This document shows positions 10,076 through 17,705 of a DNA stretch of 47,056 nt, in pieces; position 1 is the first letter of the stretch; each line of letters begins with the position of its first letter. Both the position numbers and the translations under genes were made by a program. The notes beneath the pieces were generated by a model. That model was not told the DNA's origin. It saw only the letters and a program-made list of their open reading frames with translations, and made no database searches. The stretch is from an uncultured Rhodospirillales bacterium (GTDB lineage Bacteria; Pseudomonadota; Alphaproteobacteria; Acetobacterales; Acetobacteraceae). The stretch lies in NCBI GenBank assembly GCA_903843125.1, contig CAIMOR010000014.1, positions 1-47,056 on the forward strand, read 5' to 3'.

Positions 10076-10818
10076 GGGGCGAGGCGCAGGTCGCGCGTGC
10101 GGTACCTGGCCACGCTGCCGCCGGCCGGGACCTTCTGCAGCACCAGGAAGTAGCTGTGGTTCTTGCGGGCGTGGACCTGCTTGAGCAGCCGTGCCACGCC
10201 GGCCTTGTTGGCGCGCACCAGAACAAACAGGTCCCGGGCGTAGAACCCCAGCTCGGCGAAGCCGCAGAGCAGCTGCACATGGGTCAGTTCCTGCCGATTG
10301 GCGGAGACCTCGTCCTGGCACTTGACGATGAAGATGCCATGGTCGCGCAGCACCCGCCGGGCCTCGGCCGCCGCGGCCAGGTACAGCTCCAGCACCGCCT
10401 GGTGCCAGCGCGCCGTGGGCGGCGCCTCGTCGCCATTGCTGTAGTAGCTGCGGAACTGGGCATGGCTGCCCTGGCCGCCGCGGGTGGCGGCCTTGCCGCG
10501 CAGCAGGCCTTCCAGGTAGGGCGGGTCCAGCACGAGCGCGTCCAGGCTGGCGTCGGCATAGGGCAGCGCGCGGCAGTCCACGCCATCGGCCAGGTCGGTG
10601 GCCAGCAGCCGGTAGCGGCCGGGCCGCACCTGCTTCCAGAACACGCCGCTGCCGTAGGTCACGTCCGCAACGGTGGCGCCATCCGGCACATGCAGCGCCA
10701 GCACCTGCGGGAACAGCTCCGCATTGCCGCCGATATGCGCCGACTGCACCACATCGGCGGTGGCGACGCCGGATTGCCGGCGGCGCGGCGGTACGGCCGG
10801 CAGTTCGGCCTCGCTCAC
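10069..10818 (-). CDS. Orphan DNA (adenine-N6/cytosine-N4) methyltransferase-like protein
   Basis: A 249-residue Rossmann-fold methyltransferase. Motif I is [10 protein letters not shown], which binds AdoMet. Motif IV is LDPPYL, the catalytic motif of amino-methylating DNA methyltransferases. Motif I precedes motif IV, and only a short segment follows for target recognition. No restriction endonuclease gene adjoins it, so it is an orphan. It starts with a four-base overlap of the aat stop, so it is translated as the last gene of the aroQ-accBC-aat operon. Its 3' end overlaps the TonB-family gene by seven bases. An RNA or protein substrate is possible; the DPPY motif favours DNA. Confidence 0.75.
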   Translation of the reverse strand: MSEAELPAVPPRRRQSGVATADVVQSAHIGGNAELFPQVLALHVPDGATVADVTYGSGVFWKQVRPGRYRLLATDLADGVDCRALPYADASLDALVLDPPYLEGLLRGKAATRGGQGSHAQFRSYYSNGDEAPPTARWHQAVLELYLAAAAEARRVLRDHGIFIVKCQDEVSANRQELTHVQLLCGFAELGFYARDLFVLVRANKAGVARLLKQVHARKNHSYFLVLQKVPAGGSVARYRTRDLRLAPQ

Positions 10819-11471
10819 CCGCGCAGTGCCCGGATCGCCGTCTCCAGCACCGCCGGGTCAGGCGCCGCCAGCCAGTGCGCGGGCGTCTCGATGGCGCGGG
10901 CCAGGCGGCGCTTGTAGTCGGCGCGGGCGAGTTCCTCGGTGCCGAATTGCGCCAGGTGCTCGGTCTGGAACTGGGCGTCGAGCAGCCGGTAGCCGCCCAG
11001 GTTCAACCGCGCCACCAGGTGCACCAAGGCCACCTTGGAGGCATCGCGGGCGCGGGAGAACATGCTCTCGCCGAAGAAGGCAGCCCCGACCGAGACGCCG
11101 TAGAGGCCACCAACCAGGTCCTCGCCGGCCCAGCATTCCACGGAATGGGCATGCCCCTGCTGGTGCAGCGCGGTGAACAGTGCCTCGATCTCGGCATTGA
11201 TCCAGGTGTCCCGCCGCCCCGGCGCCGGCGCGGCGCAGGCCTGGATGACGCGGGCGAAGCAGGCATCGGCGGTCACCGTGTAGAGGCCGGACAGCACGGT
11301 GCGCCGCAGCCGCCGGGACAGGTGGAACCCGTCCAGCGGGATCACGCCGCGGCGTTCCGGGTCCAGCCAATAGAGCCGTGCGGTGTCGCGTCCCTCCGCC
11401 ATGGGGAAGAGACCGGCGCGATAGGCGCGCAGCATCAGCTCGGGGGTGATGTCGATCTGGCGGCGGCTCAC
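10815..11471 (-). CDS. aat: Leucyl/phenylalanyl-tRNA-protein transferase
   Basis: A 218-residue cytoplasmic enzyme that adds Leu or Phe from aminoacyl-tRNA to proteins with N-terminal Arg or Lys, marking them for ClpS/ClpAP. Family segments are clear: [12 protein letters not shown] near the N-terminus, [59 protein letters not shown] and [15 protein letters not shown]. It starts at ATG 11471, 34 bases after accC, and overlaps the methyltransferase start by four bases. The aroQ-accB-accC-aat order is common in alphaproteobacteria. Confidence 0.95.
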   Translation of the reverse strand: MSRRQIDITPELMLRAYRAGLFPMAEGRDTARLYWLDPERRGVIPLDGFHLSRRLRRTVLSGLYTVTADACFARVIQACAAPAPGRRDTWINAEIEALFTALHQQGHAHSVECWAGEDLVGGLYGVSVGAAFFGESMFSRARDASKVALVHLVARLNLGGYRLLDAQFQTEHLAQFGTEELARADYKRRLARAIETPAHWLAAPDPAVLETAIRALRG

Positions 11472-11504
11472 CCTGCCAGTATGCGCCCGTGGCCCGGCAG
11501 GGCG

Positions 11505-12851
11505 CTAGTGTTGCCGCCCGGCGACGAACTTCTCCAGCCAATGGATGGTGTAGTCGCCGGACTGGAACTGCGGGTCTTCCAGGATGGCGCGGTGCAGCGG
11601 CAGCGTGGTCTTGATGCCGTCCACCACCATCTCGTTCAGGCTGCGATGCATCCGGGCGATGGCTTCCGGACGCGTCGCCGCATGCACCACCAGCTTGGCC
11701 ACCAGGCTGTCATAGTGCGGCGGTACTGCGTAGCCGCTGTACAGCGCGCTATCCACCCGCACGCCCAGCCCGCCCGGCGCATGGTACATGGTCACCCGGC
11801 CGGGCGACGGCGCGAAGCTGTCGGGATCCTCGGCGGTGATGCGGCATTCGATGGCGTGGCCATAGAAGCGCACGTCCTCCTGGGTGTAGCCCAGCGGTTC
11901 GCCGGCGGCGACGCGCAGCTGCTCCTTCACCAGGTCCACGCCGCAGACCATTTCGGTGACCGGGTGCTCAACCTGCAGGCGGGTGTTCATCTCGATGAAG
12001 CAGAACTGGCCGTCCTGCCACAGGAACTCCAGCGTGCCGGCGTTGCGGTAGCCCAGCTCCTTCAACGCCCGTGTCACCTGGGCACCCAGCGCATCGCGGT
12101 CCGCCGCCGTCAGCACCGGGCTGCCGGCCTCCTCCACCAGCTTCTGGTGCCGGCGCTGCAGGGAACAGTCGCGCTCGCCGAAATGGACCACATTGCCGTA
12201 GCTGTCGGCCATCACCTGCAATTCGATATGGCGCGGCCGGTCCAGATATTTTTCCAGGTAGACCGCGTCGTTGCCGAAGGCGGCCTTGGCCTCGGTGCGG
12301 GCGACGCGCCAGGCTTCCTCGATCTCGGAGGCGTCGTGCGCCACCTTCATGCCGCGCCCGCCACCGCCGGCGGCGGCCTTGATCAGCACCGGGTACATCA
12401 CCTCCTCGGCAACGGCCCGGGCCTCGTCCAGCGTCGCCAGTTCCCCGAGCGAGCCCGGCACCAGCGGCACGCCCAGCCGGCGCATGGCGTCCTTGGCGGC
12501 GATCTTGTCGCCCATCATGCGGATATGCGCGGCCGTCGGCCCGATGAAGGCCAAGCCATGCGCCTCTACCATCTCGGCGAAGTTGGCGTTTTCGGACAGG
12601 AAGCCGTAGCCGGGGTGCACCGCCTCGGCCCCAGTGATGGCGGCGGCCGAGAGGATGGCCGGGATGTTCAGGTAGCTGTCGCGCGCCGCGGGCGGGCCGA
12701 TGCAGACGCTCTCATCCGCCAGCCGCACATGCATGGCGGCGGTATCGGCGGTGGAGTGCACCGCGACCGTGCGGATGCCCATCTCCTGGCAGGCGCGATG
12801 GATACGGAGCGCGATCTCGCCGCGATTGGCAATCAGCACCTTCTTGAACAT
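11505..12851 (-). CDS. accC: Acetyl-CoA carboxylase, biotin carboxylase subunit
   Basis: A 448-residue ATP-grasp enzyme that carboxylates biotin on AccB, the first half-reaction of malonyl-CoA synthesis. It begins [20 protein letters not shown], the family signature. The glycine-rich ATP loop [12 protein letters not shown] and the [16 protein letters not shown] catalytic region are present, and the length is standard. The frame stays open 16 codons upstream, but ATG 12851 matches the family start. It lies 19 bases after accB. Carboxyltransferase genes accA and accD are not in the window. Confidence 0.96.
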   Translation of the reverse strand: MFKKVLIANRGEIALRIHRACQEMGIRTVAVHSTADTAAMHVRLADESVCIGPPAARDSYLNIPAILSAAAITGAEAVHPGYGFLSENANFAEMVEAHGLAFIGPTAAHIRMMGDKIAAKDAMRRLGVPLVPGSLGELATLDEARAVAEEVMYPVLIKAAAGGGGRGMKVAHDASEIEEAWRVARTEAKAAFGNDAVYLEKYLDRPRHIELQVMADSYGNVVHFGERDCSLQRRHQKLVEEAGSPVLTAADRDALGAQVTRALKELGYRNAGTLEFLWQDGQFCFIEMNTRLQVEHPVTEMVCGVDLVKEQLRVAAGEPLGYTQEDVRFYGHAIECRITAEDPDSFAPSPGRVTMYHAPGGLGVRVDSALYSGYAVPPHYDSLVAKLVVHAATRPEAIARMHRSLNEMVVDGIKTTLPLHRAILEDPQFQSGDYTIHWLEKFVAGRQH

Positions 12852-12870
12852 CGGAATCGGCCGGGCCCGC

Positions 12871-13374
12871 CTATTCGATGACCAGCAGCGGCTCGCCATA
12901 TTCGACGGGCGTGCCGGTCTCGATCAATATCCGCGTGACGGTGCCGGCCCGGGGTGCCTTGATCTGGTTGAAGGTCTTCATCGCCTCGATCAGCAGCACG
13001 GTCTGGCCCTGCGCCACCTTGCCGCCCAGCGTGATGAAGGGTGCCGCGCCCGGCTCCGGCGCCAGGTAGGCAACGCCCACCATCGGGCTGGTCACCATGC
13101 CCGGGTGCTTCGGGTCAAGCGTATCCACCGCCGGGGCCGGCGGTGCCGCGGCGGCAGTTGGCGCAGGCGCGGCCGCGGCGGCCGGCTGCATCATCATGCC
13201 GGCGGGCCACGCCATCTGCGGTGCCGTCCCGGCCAGCGCCGCCGGCGGATGGCTGCGCGCCACGCGGATGCGGCTGTCCTTCTCGACCAGCTCGATCTCC
13301 GTCAGGTCGGTGTCCTTGAGGATCTGCGCCAATGCGCGGATCGCCTCGGGGTCGAAGGTGATGCCGTTGCTCAT
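12871..13374 (-). CDS. accB: Acetyl-CoA carboxylase, biotin carboxyl carrier protein
   Basis: A 167-residue carrier. The N-terminal helical part is followed by an Ala/Pro-rich linker (about 60-85) and a C-terminal biotinyl domain. Lys133 in [14 protein letters not shown] is the biotin site; Thr-Phe after the Lys is the usual alphaproteobacterial variant of EAMK. ATG 13374 overlaps the aroQ stop by four bases, so translation is coupled. Confidence 0.95.
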   Translation of the reverse strand: MSNGITFDPEAIRALAQILKDTDLTEIELVEKDSRIRVARSHPPAALAGTAPQMAWPAGMMMQPAAAAAPAPTAAAAPPAPAVDTLDPKHPGMVTSPMVGVAYLAPEPGAAPFITLGGKVAQGQTVLLIEAMKTFNQIKAPRAGTVTRILIETGTPVEYGEPLLVIE

Positions 13375-13826
13375 GCGTCCTGCTCCGCGTCCACCAGCCC
13401 GGCCATGGCGCGCAGCGCCAGCACGTAGCCCTGTACCCCCAGGCCGGCGATGACGCCCGTTGCAGCTTTGGAGATGAAGCTGTGGTGGCGGAATTCCTCC
13501 CGCCGGTGGATGTTGGTGATGTGTACCTCGATCGTCGGCAGGTCCACCGCCAGCAGCGCGTCCATCGTGGCGATGGAGTTCGTCGTGTAGCCGGCCGGGT
13601 TCATGATGATGCCGGCGCATCGCCCGCGGCATTCCTGCACCCAGGTCACCAGCTCGCCCTCGCTGTTGGTCTGGCGGAAGTCGACCGCCAGGCCCAGCTC
13701 CTCGGCGGCATCGGCGCAGAGCCGCTCCAGCTCCTCGATGGTGGTGGAACCGTACTTCTCCGGCTCTCGCATGCCGAGCATGTTGATGTTGGGGCCGTTG
13801 AGCACGGCGATGAGCGGCGGGGGCAA
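13371..13826 (-). CDS. aroQ: 3-dehydroquinate dehydratase, type II
   Basis: A 151-residue shikimate-pathway enzyme converting 3-dehydroquinate to 3-dehydroshikimate. The [18 protein letters not shown] start contains the catalytic Tyr. The [14 protein letters not shown] lid, [14 protein letters not shown] and [17 protein letters not shown] (catalytic His) segments all match the type II family. No ATG suits the family start; TTG 13826 gives [13 protein letters not shown] and the expected length, though the ribosome site is weak. First gene of the accBC-aat operon. Confidence 0.93.
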   Translation of the reverse strand: MPPPLIAVLNGPNINMLGMREPEKYGSTTIEELERLCADAAEELGLAVDFRQTNSEGELVTWVQECRGRCAGIIMNPAGYTTNSIATMDALLAVDLPTIEVHITNIHRREEFRHHSFISKAATGVIAGLGVQGYVLALRAMAGLVDAEQDA

Positions 13827-13970
13827 GGTCGAAGGTTCCGTGAGATCGGGCGTCGCGCCGGGCCTAGCACGGGCGGTTTCGGCGGGGCAAGCGGCCATGC
13901 CCGCCGGGCGGGGCTGCCCCCGGCTGCGGACCGCCTTGCCCTTCGCCGGTTGGGCCGCCATGTTCGCGCC

Positions 13971-14189
13971 ATGGGGGCGACGATCTCGATCTCGATCACG
14001 GTGAATGGCGCGGCGCGGCAGGTGGCCGCCGGCGTCAGCCTGGCCGAATTGCTGGCGCAGATCGGCCTCGATACCCGCAAGGTGGCGGTCGAGCGCAACC
14101 TCGAGATCGTGCCTCGTTCCCGCTACGCCGCCACGGCCTTGGCCGAGGGCGACGAGCTGGAGATCGTTCACTTCATAGGTGGAGGCTGA
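13971..14189 (+). CDS. thiS: Sulfur carrier protein ThiS
   Basis: A 72-residue ubiquitin-fold carrier that brings sulfur, as a C-terminal thiocarboxylate, to thiazole synthase. It ends in FIGGG, giving the Gly-Gly tail needed for adenylation. The SITVNG strand and the [13 protein letters not shown] segment are family features. ATG 13971 is chosen by family length, although the frame is open further upstream. It is 3 bases before thiG. thiO, thiE and thiF are not here. I looked for a TPP riboswitch in the 140-base gap upstream and saw none. Confidence 0.93.
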   Translation: MGATISISITVNGAARQVAAGVSLAELLAQIGLDTRKVAVERNLEIVPRSRYAATALAEGDELEIVHFIGGG

Positions 14190-14192
14190 GCC

Positions 14193-14999
14193 ATGGACGG
14201 AACCGCGATGCATCCCGGCGACGACAGCTGGAGCGTGGCCGGCCTGACCTTCCGCTCCCGCCTCATCGTCGGCACCGGTCGGTACAAGGACCTTGAGGAG
14301 ACCGGCGCGGCCATCGCCGCCTCGGGCGCCGAGATCGTGACCGTGGCGGTGCGGCGGGTGAACCTGGGCGACCCGGGCGCGCCGATGCTGCAGGATTATG
14401 TGGACCCCAAGCGCTACACCTACCTGCCCAATACCGCCGGCTGCTTTACCGCGAACGATGCCGTCCGCACGCTGCGCCTGGCGCGCGAGGCCGGCGGCTG
14501 GAACCTGGTGAAGCTGGAAGTGCTGGGGCCGCCGCCCTTCCTGTACCCGGACATGCGCGAGACCTTCGTGGCGCTGGAAGCCCTGCTGAAGGACGGCTTC
14601 CAGGTGATGGTCTATTCCTCGGACGACCCCATCGCCTGCAAGCGGCTGGAGGAGATGGGCGCGGTCGCGGTCATGCCGCTCGGCGCGCCGATCGGCTCGG
14701 GCTTGGGCATCCAGAACCCGGTGATGCTCCGCGCCATCATCGAACAGGCCAAGGTGCCGGTGCTGGTGGATGCCGGCGTCGGCACCGCCAGCGACGCGGC
14801 GCTGGCGATGGAACTGGGCTGCGACGCGGTGCTGATGAACAGCGCCATCGCCCATGCCCGGCGCCCGGTGCTGATGGCGCAGGCGATGAAGGCGGCGGTG
14901 ACGGCCGGACGCCTGGCCTTCCTGGCCGGGCGGATGCCGCGGCAATACGCGGCCGATCCGTCGAGCCCGCTGAACCAGGGCGTCCTCGGGCGCAACTGA
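14193..14999 (+). CDS. thiG: Thiazole synthase ThiG
   Basis: A 268-residue TIM-barrel enzyme forming the thiamine thiazole phosphate from deoxyxylulose phosphate, dehydroglycine and ThiS thiocarboxylate. The [14 protein letters not shown] start, [26 protein letters not shown], the Schiff-base Lys in NLVKLEVLG, the [13 protein letters not shown] phosphate loop and [18 protein letters not shown] are all present. It is co-transcribed with thiS, 3 bases apart. Confidence 0.96.
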   Translation: MDGTAMHPGDDSWSVAGLTFRSRLIVGTGRYKDLEETGAAIAASGAEIVTVAVRRVNLGDPGAPMLQDYVDPKRYTYLPNTAGCFTANDAVRTLRLAREAGGWNLVKLEVLGPPPFLYPDMRETFVALEALLKDGFQVMVYSSDDPIACKRLEEMGAVAVMPLGAPIGSGLGIQNPVMLRAIIEQAKVPVLVDAGVGTASDAALAMELGCDAVLMNSAIAHARRPVLMAQAMKAAVTAGRLAFLAGRMPRQYAADPSSPLNQGVLGRN

Positions 15000-15016
15000 G
15001 CGTCAATGCTGATTTC

Positions 15017-15034
15017 GCGGCGCCAGTGCGCCGC
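15017..15034 (+). terminator. Possible terminator after thiG
   Basis: A perfect 7-bp stem GCGGCGC/GCGCCGC with a CAGT loop lies 17 bases after the thiG stop. There is no T-run after it, so it may be a weak or factor-dependent terminator. Confidence 0.4.
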
Positions 15035-15360
15035 ACGGTTCCGGCCTGGCGGCAACAAGCATCGCCCGGGCGGCGGCGGCCGCCATCCGTGCGGCCTTTG
15101 TCCCATCCTCGGCACGCGGGTCTTTACCGTTACTGGGTAGCGGGCGGAATGCCATTCGCGTGTCTGTCGTCCAGGCGGCGCGGTTCGGGCTTGGCCGCAC
15201 GCAGTTGTGCCGCCGGGCGGCGGAACCGAACCGGGCATTTCCCTGCCGTCTTTGCTTCCGGCCGGTATTTCCCCCCGCTACCCCCGGGGGCCCTAGGGGG
15301 GAGTTTCCGGCGCCCTTGCGGGGCGGCCGAAAAAAAATCCGCCACTGGGGTATTTTCCGC
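15035..15360. other. Non-coding stretch, upstream half of the thiG-decarboxylase gap
   Basis: About 325 bases without a credible gene. It holds a C/G-homopolymer patch near 15277-15303 and, on the plus strand, a GC-rich stem (about 15309-15329) directly before a run of eight A at 15330-15337. The A-run follows the stem on the plus strand, so this is not a terminator. I see no ORF with a ribosome site. Confidence 0.5.
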
Positions 15361-15389
15361 TTTGCATGCGCGATGCCCGGCCCTATATC
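15361..15389 (+). promoter_or_regulatory. Candidate sigma-70 promoter for the decarboxylase leader
   Basis: TTTGCA at 15361-15366 and TATATC at 15384-15389 are separated by 17 bases, each 4 of 6 to consensus. A start near 15396 would give a 5' leader of about 250 bases, consistent with the structured leader described next. Confidence 0.4.
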
Positions 15390-15395
15390 CCGCCG

Positions 15396-15643
15396 CAGAC
15401 GCAGTACGCACGTGCCTCTGGCCCCAGGCCCACGGAACCCCGGCGCACCTCCACAGCGCGCCACTTAAAGGTCACCGCGGCGCAAGGTTTACGCAACGAC
15501 GTCAAGCGTTCTGGCAACCCCGTCCTGTCGCCCCGCAAGCGGAGGCAGCACGGCCCTCTTGGTCGCTGGTTCGTTCGACCGTTTCGTCAACTTGGGGCCA
15601 CCGCCCATTGGGGTGGTCCTGTCATGTTCAGGAGGGTGGTGCG
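15396..15643 (+). promoter_or_regulatory. Long structured 5' leader, candidate speF RNA motif
   Basis: In alphaproteobacteria a conserved speF RNA precedes ornithine decarboxylase genes of this type (established from comparative RNA searches). Here a long ORF-free leader sits in that position. It contains several possible stems, for example GGTCG/CGACC around 15561-15580 and GGGCCACC/GGTGGTCC at 15595-15619. The last stem stands 10 bases before the AGGAGG ribosome site at 15630-15635. I did not align it to the covariance model, so assignment rests on gene context and foldability. Confidence 0.5.
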
Positions 15644-16774
15644 ATGACCCCGAAGGTCTCCGCCTATCTGCGCGACGTTGCTCCGGCGACGCCCTGCCTC
15701 GTGGTCGACGTGGACCGCATCGAGCAGAATTACCGTCGGCTGAAGGCGGCGCTGCCGCTGGCGCGCGTCTATTACGCCGTCAAGGCCAACCCGGCGAACC
15801 CGATCCTGGAACGCCTGGCCGGTCTCGGCTCCTCCTTCGACGCCGCCTCGTTCGAGGAAGTGCAGGCTTGCCTGGACAATGGCGCCACCGCGGATGCCAT
15901 CAGCTACGGCAACACCGTGAAGAAGGAGAGCGCGATCCGCGCGGCCTACGCCGCCGGCGTGCGCATGTTTGCCTTCGACAGCGAGGCCGAGTTGCGCAAG
16001 TTGGCGCGCTCCGCCCCGGGCAGCCGCGTCTACTGCCGCATCCTGGTCGGCAATGACGGTGCCGAGTGGCCGCTCAGCCGCAAGTTCGGCTGCGAGGTCG
16101 AGATGGCGCACGAGCTGATGGTGCTGGCCGGCGAACTCGGCCTGGACCCCTTCGGCCTCAGCTTTCATGTCGGCAGCCAGCAAACCCGCACCGAGGCCTA
16201 CAAGGCGGCCATCGGCAAGGTCGCCATGCTGTTCACCGACCTGAAGAACGCCGGCGTGAATGTCCGCATGGTCAACCTCGGCGGTGGCTACCCGGTGCGT
16301 TACCGCCAGGAAGTGCCCGAGATCGACGCCATCGGCGAGGCGATCATGGGCGCAATGACCGAGCACTTCGGCAATGCCCTGCCGGACCTGATCATCGAGC
16401 CCGGCCGCTTCATCGCCGCCGATGCCGGCGTGGTCTCGGCCGAGGTGGTGCTGGTGAGCCGCAAGTCCAAGGACGACCCGGTGCGCTGGGTCTACCTGGA
16501 CATCGGCCGCTTCGGCGGCCTGGCCGAGACCGAGGGCGAGTGCATCAAGTACGCCTTCCGCACGCCGCATGACGGCACCGTCGAAGGTCCCGTGACCATC
16601 GCCGGCCCGACCTGCGACAGCACGGACACGCTGTACGAGAAGTCCAACTACCGGCTGCCGCTGGCCCTGGACTGCGGCGACCGCGTGGAACTGATGGCCA
16701 CCGGCGCCTATGTGACCACCTATGCCAGCCAGGCCTTCAACGGCTTCAAGCCGCTGGCCGAACACTACATCTGA
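15644..16774 (+). CDS. Ornithine/lysine decarboxylase, type III (alanine racemase fold, PLP)
   Basis: A 376-residue PLP enzyme that decarboxylates ornithine to putrescine (some homologues prefer lysine or diaminopimelate). Lys47 in YYAVKANP forms the Schiff base. SFHVGSQQ, LGGGYPVRY and IEPGRFIAADA match the barrel active-site loops. Cys324 in GPTCDSTDTLY is the catalytic Cys from the neighbouring subunit, and the Asp after it is the ornithine-binding residue. ATG 15644 has AGGAGG eight bases upstream; the open frame upstream is the leader. It is followed by a clear terminator, so it is monocistronic. The leader probably provides polyamine-linked control. Confidence 0.93.
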   Translation: MTPKVSAYLRDVAPATPCLVVDVDRIEQNYRRLKAALPLARVYYAVKANPANPILERLAGLGSSFDAASFEEVQACLDNGATADAISYGNTVKKESAIRAAYAAGVRMFAFDSEAELRKLARSAPGSRVYCRILVGNDGAEWPLSRKFGCEVEMAHELMVLAGELGLDPFGLSFHVGSQQTRTEAYKAAIGKVAMLFTDLKNAGVNVRMVNLGGGYPVRYRQEVPEIDAIGEAIMGAMTEHFGNALPDLIIEPGRFIAADAGVVSAEVVLVSRKSKDDPVRWVYLDIGRFGGLAETEGECIKYAFRTPHDGTVEGPVTIAGPTCDSTDTLYEKSNYRLPLALDCGDRVELMATGAYVTTYASQAFNGFKPLAEHYI

Positions 16775-16797
16775 CGCCAGCTCAGGCGCTTGTGATC

Positions 16798-16827
16798 GGG
16801 GCGCGCGGCGTGGCTGCGCGCCCCTTT
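16798..16827 (+). terminator. Rho-independent terminator after the decarboxylase
   Basis: A perfect 9-bp stem GGGGCGCGC/GCGCGCCCC (16798-16806 and 16816-16824) with a 9-base loop is followed by TTT, 23 bases after the stop codon. Confidence 0.75.
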
Positions 16828-16884
16828 CGCTGTCTGGTTCTGCTGCCTGATTGCGCCCTCCGTTCGCGCCCTCTGGCGCGGCGC

Positions 16885-16951
16885 TCAGGTGTCGCCTATC
16901 GGCGCCATCGAAGCTTCGTATTGGCCGGCTCCGCCTGGGCGGCCCTAGCCT
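16885..16951 (+). promoter_or_regulatory. Promoter module A with OxyR-type tetrad (in front of receiver gene)
   Basis: This is one of two near-identical modules. Four tetranucleotides at exact 7-base spacing read TCAG, CTAT, ATCG, GTAT (16885-16888, 16896-16899, 16907-16910, 16918-16921). The OxyR tetrad is ATAG, CTAT, ATAG, CTAT, so 12 of 16 bases match. A TTGGCC -35 box starts at 16921 and CCTAGC follows after 17 bases. An activator site touching the -35 fits an OxyR-activated promoter. Binding is inferred. Confidence 0.5.
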
Positions 16952-16997
16952 TGCTGCATGGCGGAGTTCCCCGCCCTTCACGCAAGGCACCCTCCCG

Positions 16998-17465
16998 ATG
17001 CCGCCCATGCACCGCGCCCAGGCCGTCCCCGCGCCGCCTGGCCACCTGAACCCGGCAAACGATGACCTTGCCGTGCTGCTGGTCAACGAGAAGACCGATA
17101 TTCTGGACGAGGTCGCTGCCGTGCTGCGCCGCCGCGGACTGCCGGTTGTGGTCAGCACCTCGGTGGCGCAGGCGCGCTGGCAGCTGGCGCAGCAGCCGGG
17201 CATCGGCGTCGTGGTTGCCGATATCAGCCTGCTGCAGGGCGAAGGGTTGGAACTCGCGGCGCAGGTCTTGGCCGGCACACGCGCTGCCACCGCGGTCGAA
17301 CTGCTGTTGATCGCCGGCTACGAGGAGCCGGGGAGCGCCCCGGTGCTGGACCGGCTGGGCGTGCTGCGCGAGCCGCTGACGCTGCGCGGCATCGAACAGG
17401 CCATTCACCAGGCCATGGGCCGTACCGTGGTGCGGCGGAGCATGCTGCACCGGCTGGACGCCTAG
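16998..17465 (+). CDS. Stand-alone receiver-domain protein, atypical
   Basis: A 155-residue protein with an N-terminal Pro/Ala tail and one CheY-like receiver domain (about 22-142), with no output domain. The phospho-acceptor Asp75 is present in VVADISLL. The acidic pair at the end of strand 1 is weak (Asn30-Glu31), the Thr/Ser switch position is Ala (LLIAGYE), and the usual Lys before Pro is Glu125 (REPL). Phosphorylation chemistry may therefore be impaired. No kinase is adjacent. The start is ATG 16998; ATG 17007 is possible. It is preceded by promoter module A and its stop codon lies inside module B, so it may belong to the regulon of the oxyR-like gene. Confidence 0.75.
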   Translation: MPPMHRAQAVPAPPGHLNPANDDLAVLLVNEKTDILDEVAAVLRRRGLPVVVSTSVAQARWQLAQQPGIGVVVADISLLQGEGLELAAQVLAGTRAATAVELLLIAGYEEPGSAPVLDRLGVLREPLTLRGIEQAIHQAMGRTVVRRSMLHRLDA

Positions 17466-17528
17466 GTGTCGCCTATCGCTGCCATCGGAAGCCTGTATTG
17501 GGCGGCCCCGCTACCGCTGGCCTAACCT
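17462..17528 (+). promoter_or_regulatory. Promoter module B with OxyR-type tetrad (in front of oxyR-like gene)
   Basis: Second copy of the module. Tetranucleotides CTAG, CTAT, ATCG, GTAT stand at 17462, 17473, 17484 and 17495 with 7-base gaps, 13 of 16 matches to the OxyR tetrad. TTGGGC starts at 17498 and CCTAAC follows after 17 bases at 17521. Identity with module A is strong over about 40 bases, then persists mainly in the promoter boxes. Position upstream of an oxyR homologue suggests autoregulation. Confidence 0.55.
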
Positions 17529-17533
17529 TTCCC

Positions 17534-17659
17534 GGCCGGTCACCCCCCATGACCGGCCCGGCGCCCACGGCACTTGCCGCGCGATCCCGAGCACCTCCCT
17601 CCGAGGGCGGCCCCGTGGGCGCTGGCCCGGCCCCTGCGGCATGCCCCGCCGCAGGGGCC
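17534..17659 (+). promoter_or_regulatory. Three consecutive strong hairpins in the oxyR-like leader
   Basis: Hairpin 1 pairs 17534-17542 with 17550-17558 (9 bp, C-rich 7-base loop). Hairpin 2 pairs 17561-17570 with 17613-17622 (10 bp, 42-base loop). Hairpin 3 pairs 17629-17640 with 17648-17659 (12 bp perfect, 7-base loop) and is followed by a T-poor tract GGGCATTTGCTTTG. The predicted transcript start of module B is near the first base. It could be a terminator for the receiver gene, an attenuator, or a stabilising leader. Confidence 0.55.
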
Positions 17660-17705
17660 GGGCATTTGCTTTGCCCCGCGGCCCGGCATGTGGTGCAAGG
17701 CTGCC

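Noticed and set aside
13827-13970. TPP riboswitch before thiS-thiG
   Set aside because: The conserved CUGAGA and ACCUGA elements are not present in usable spacing; only a GTGAGA-like string occurs.
15309-15337. Terminator at the GC stem next to eight A residues
   Set aside because: On the plus strand the stem is followed by A, not T; on the minus strand the T-run precedes the stem, so neither direction gives a terminator.
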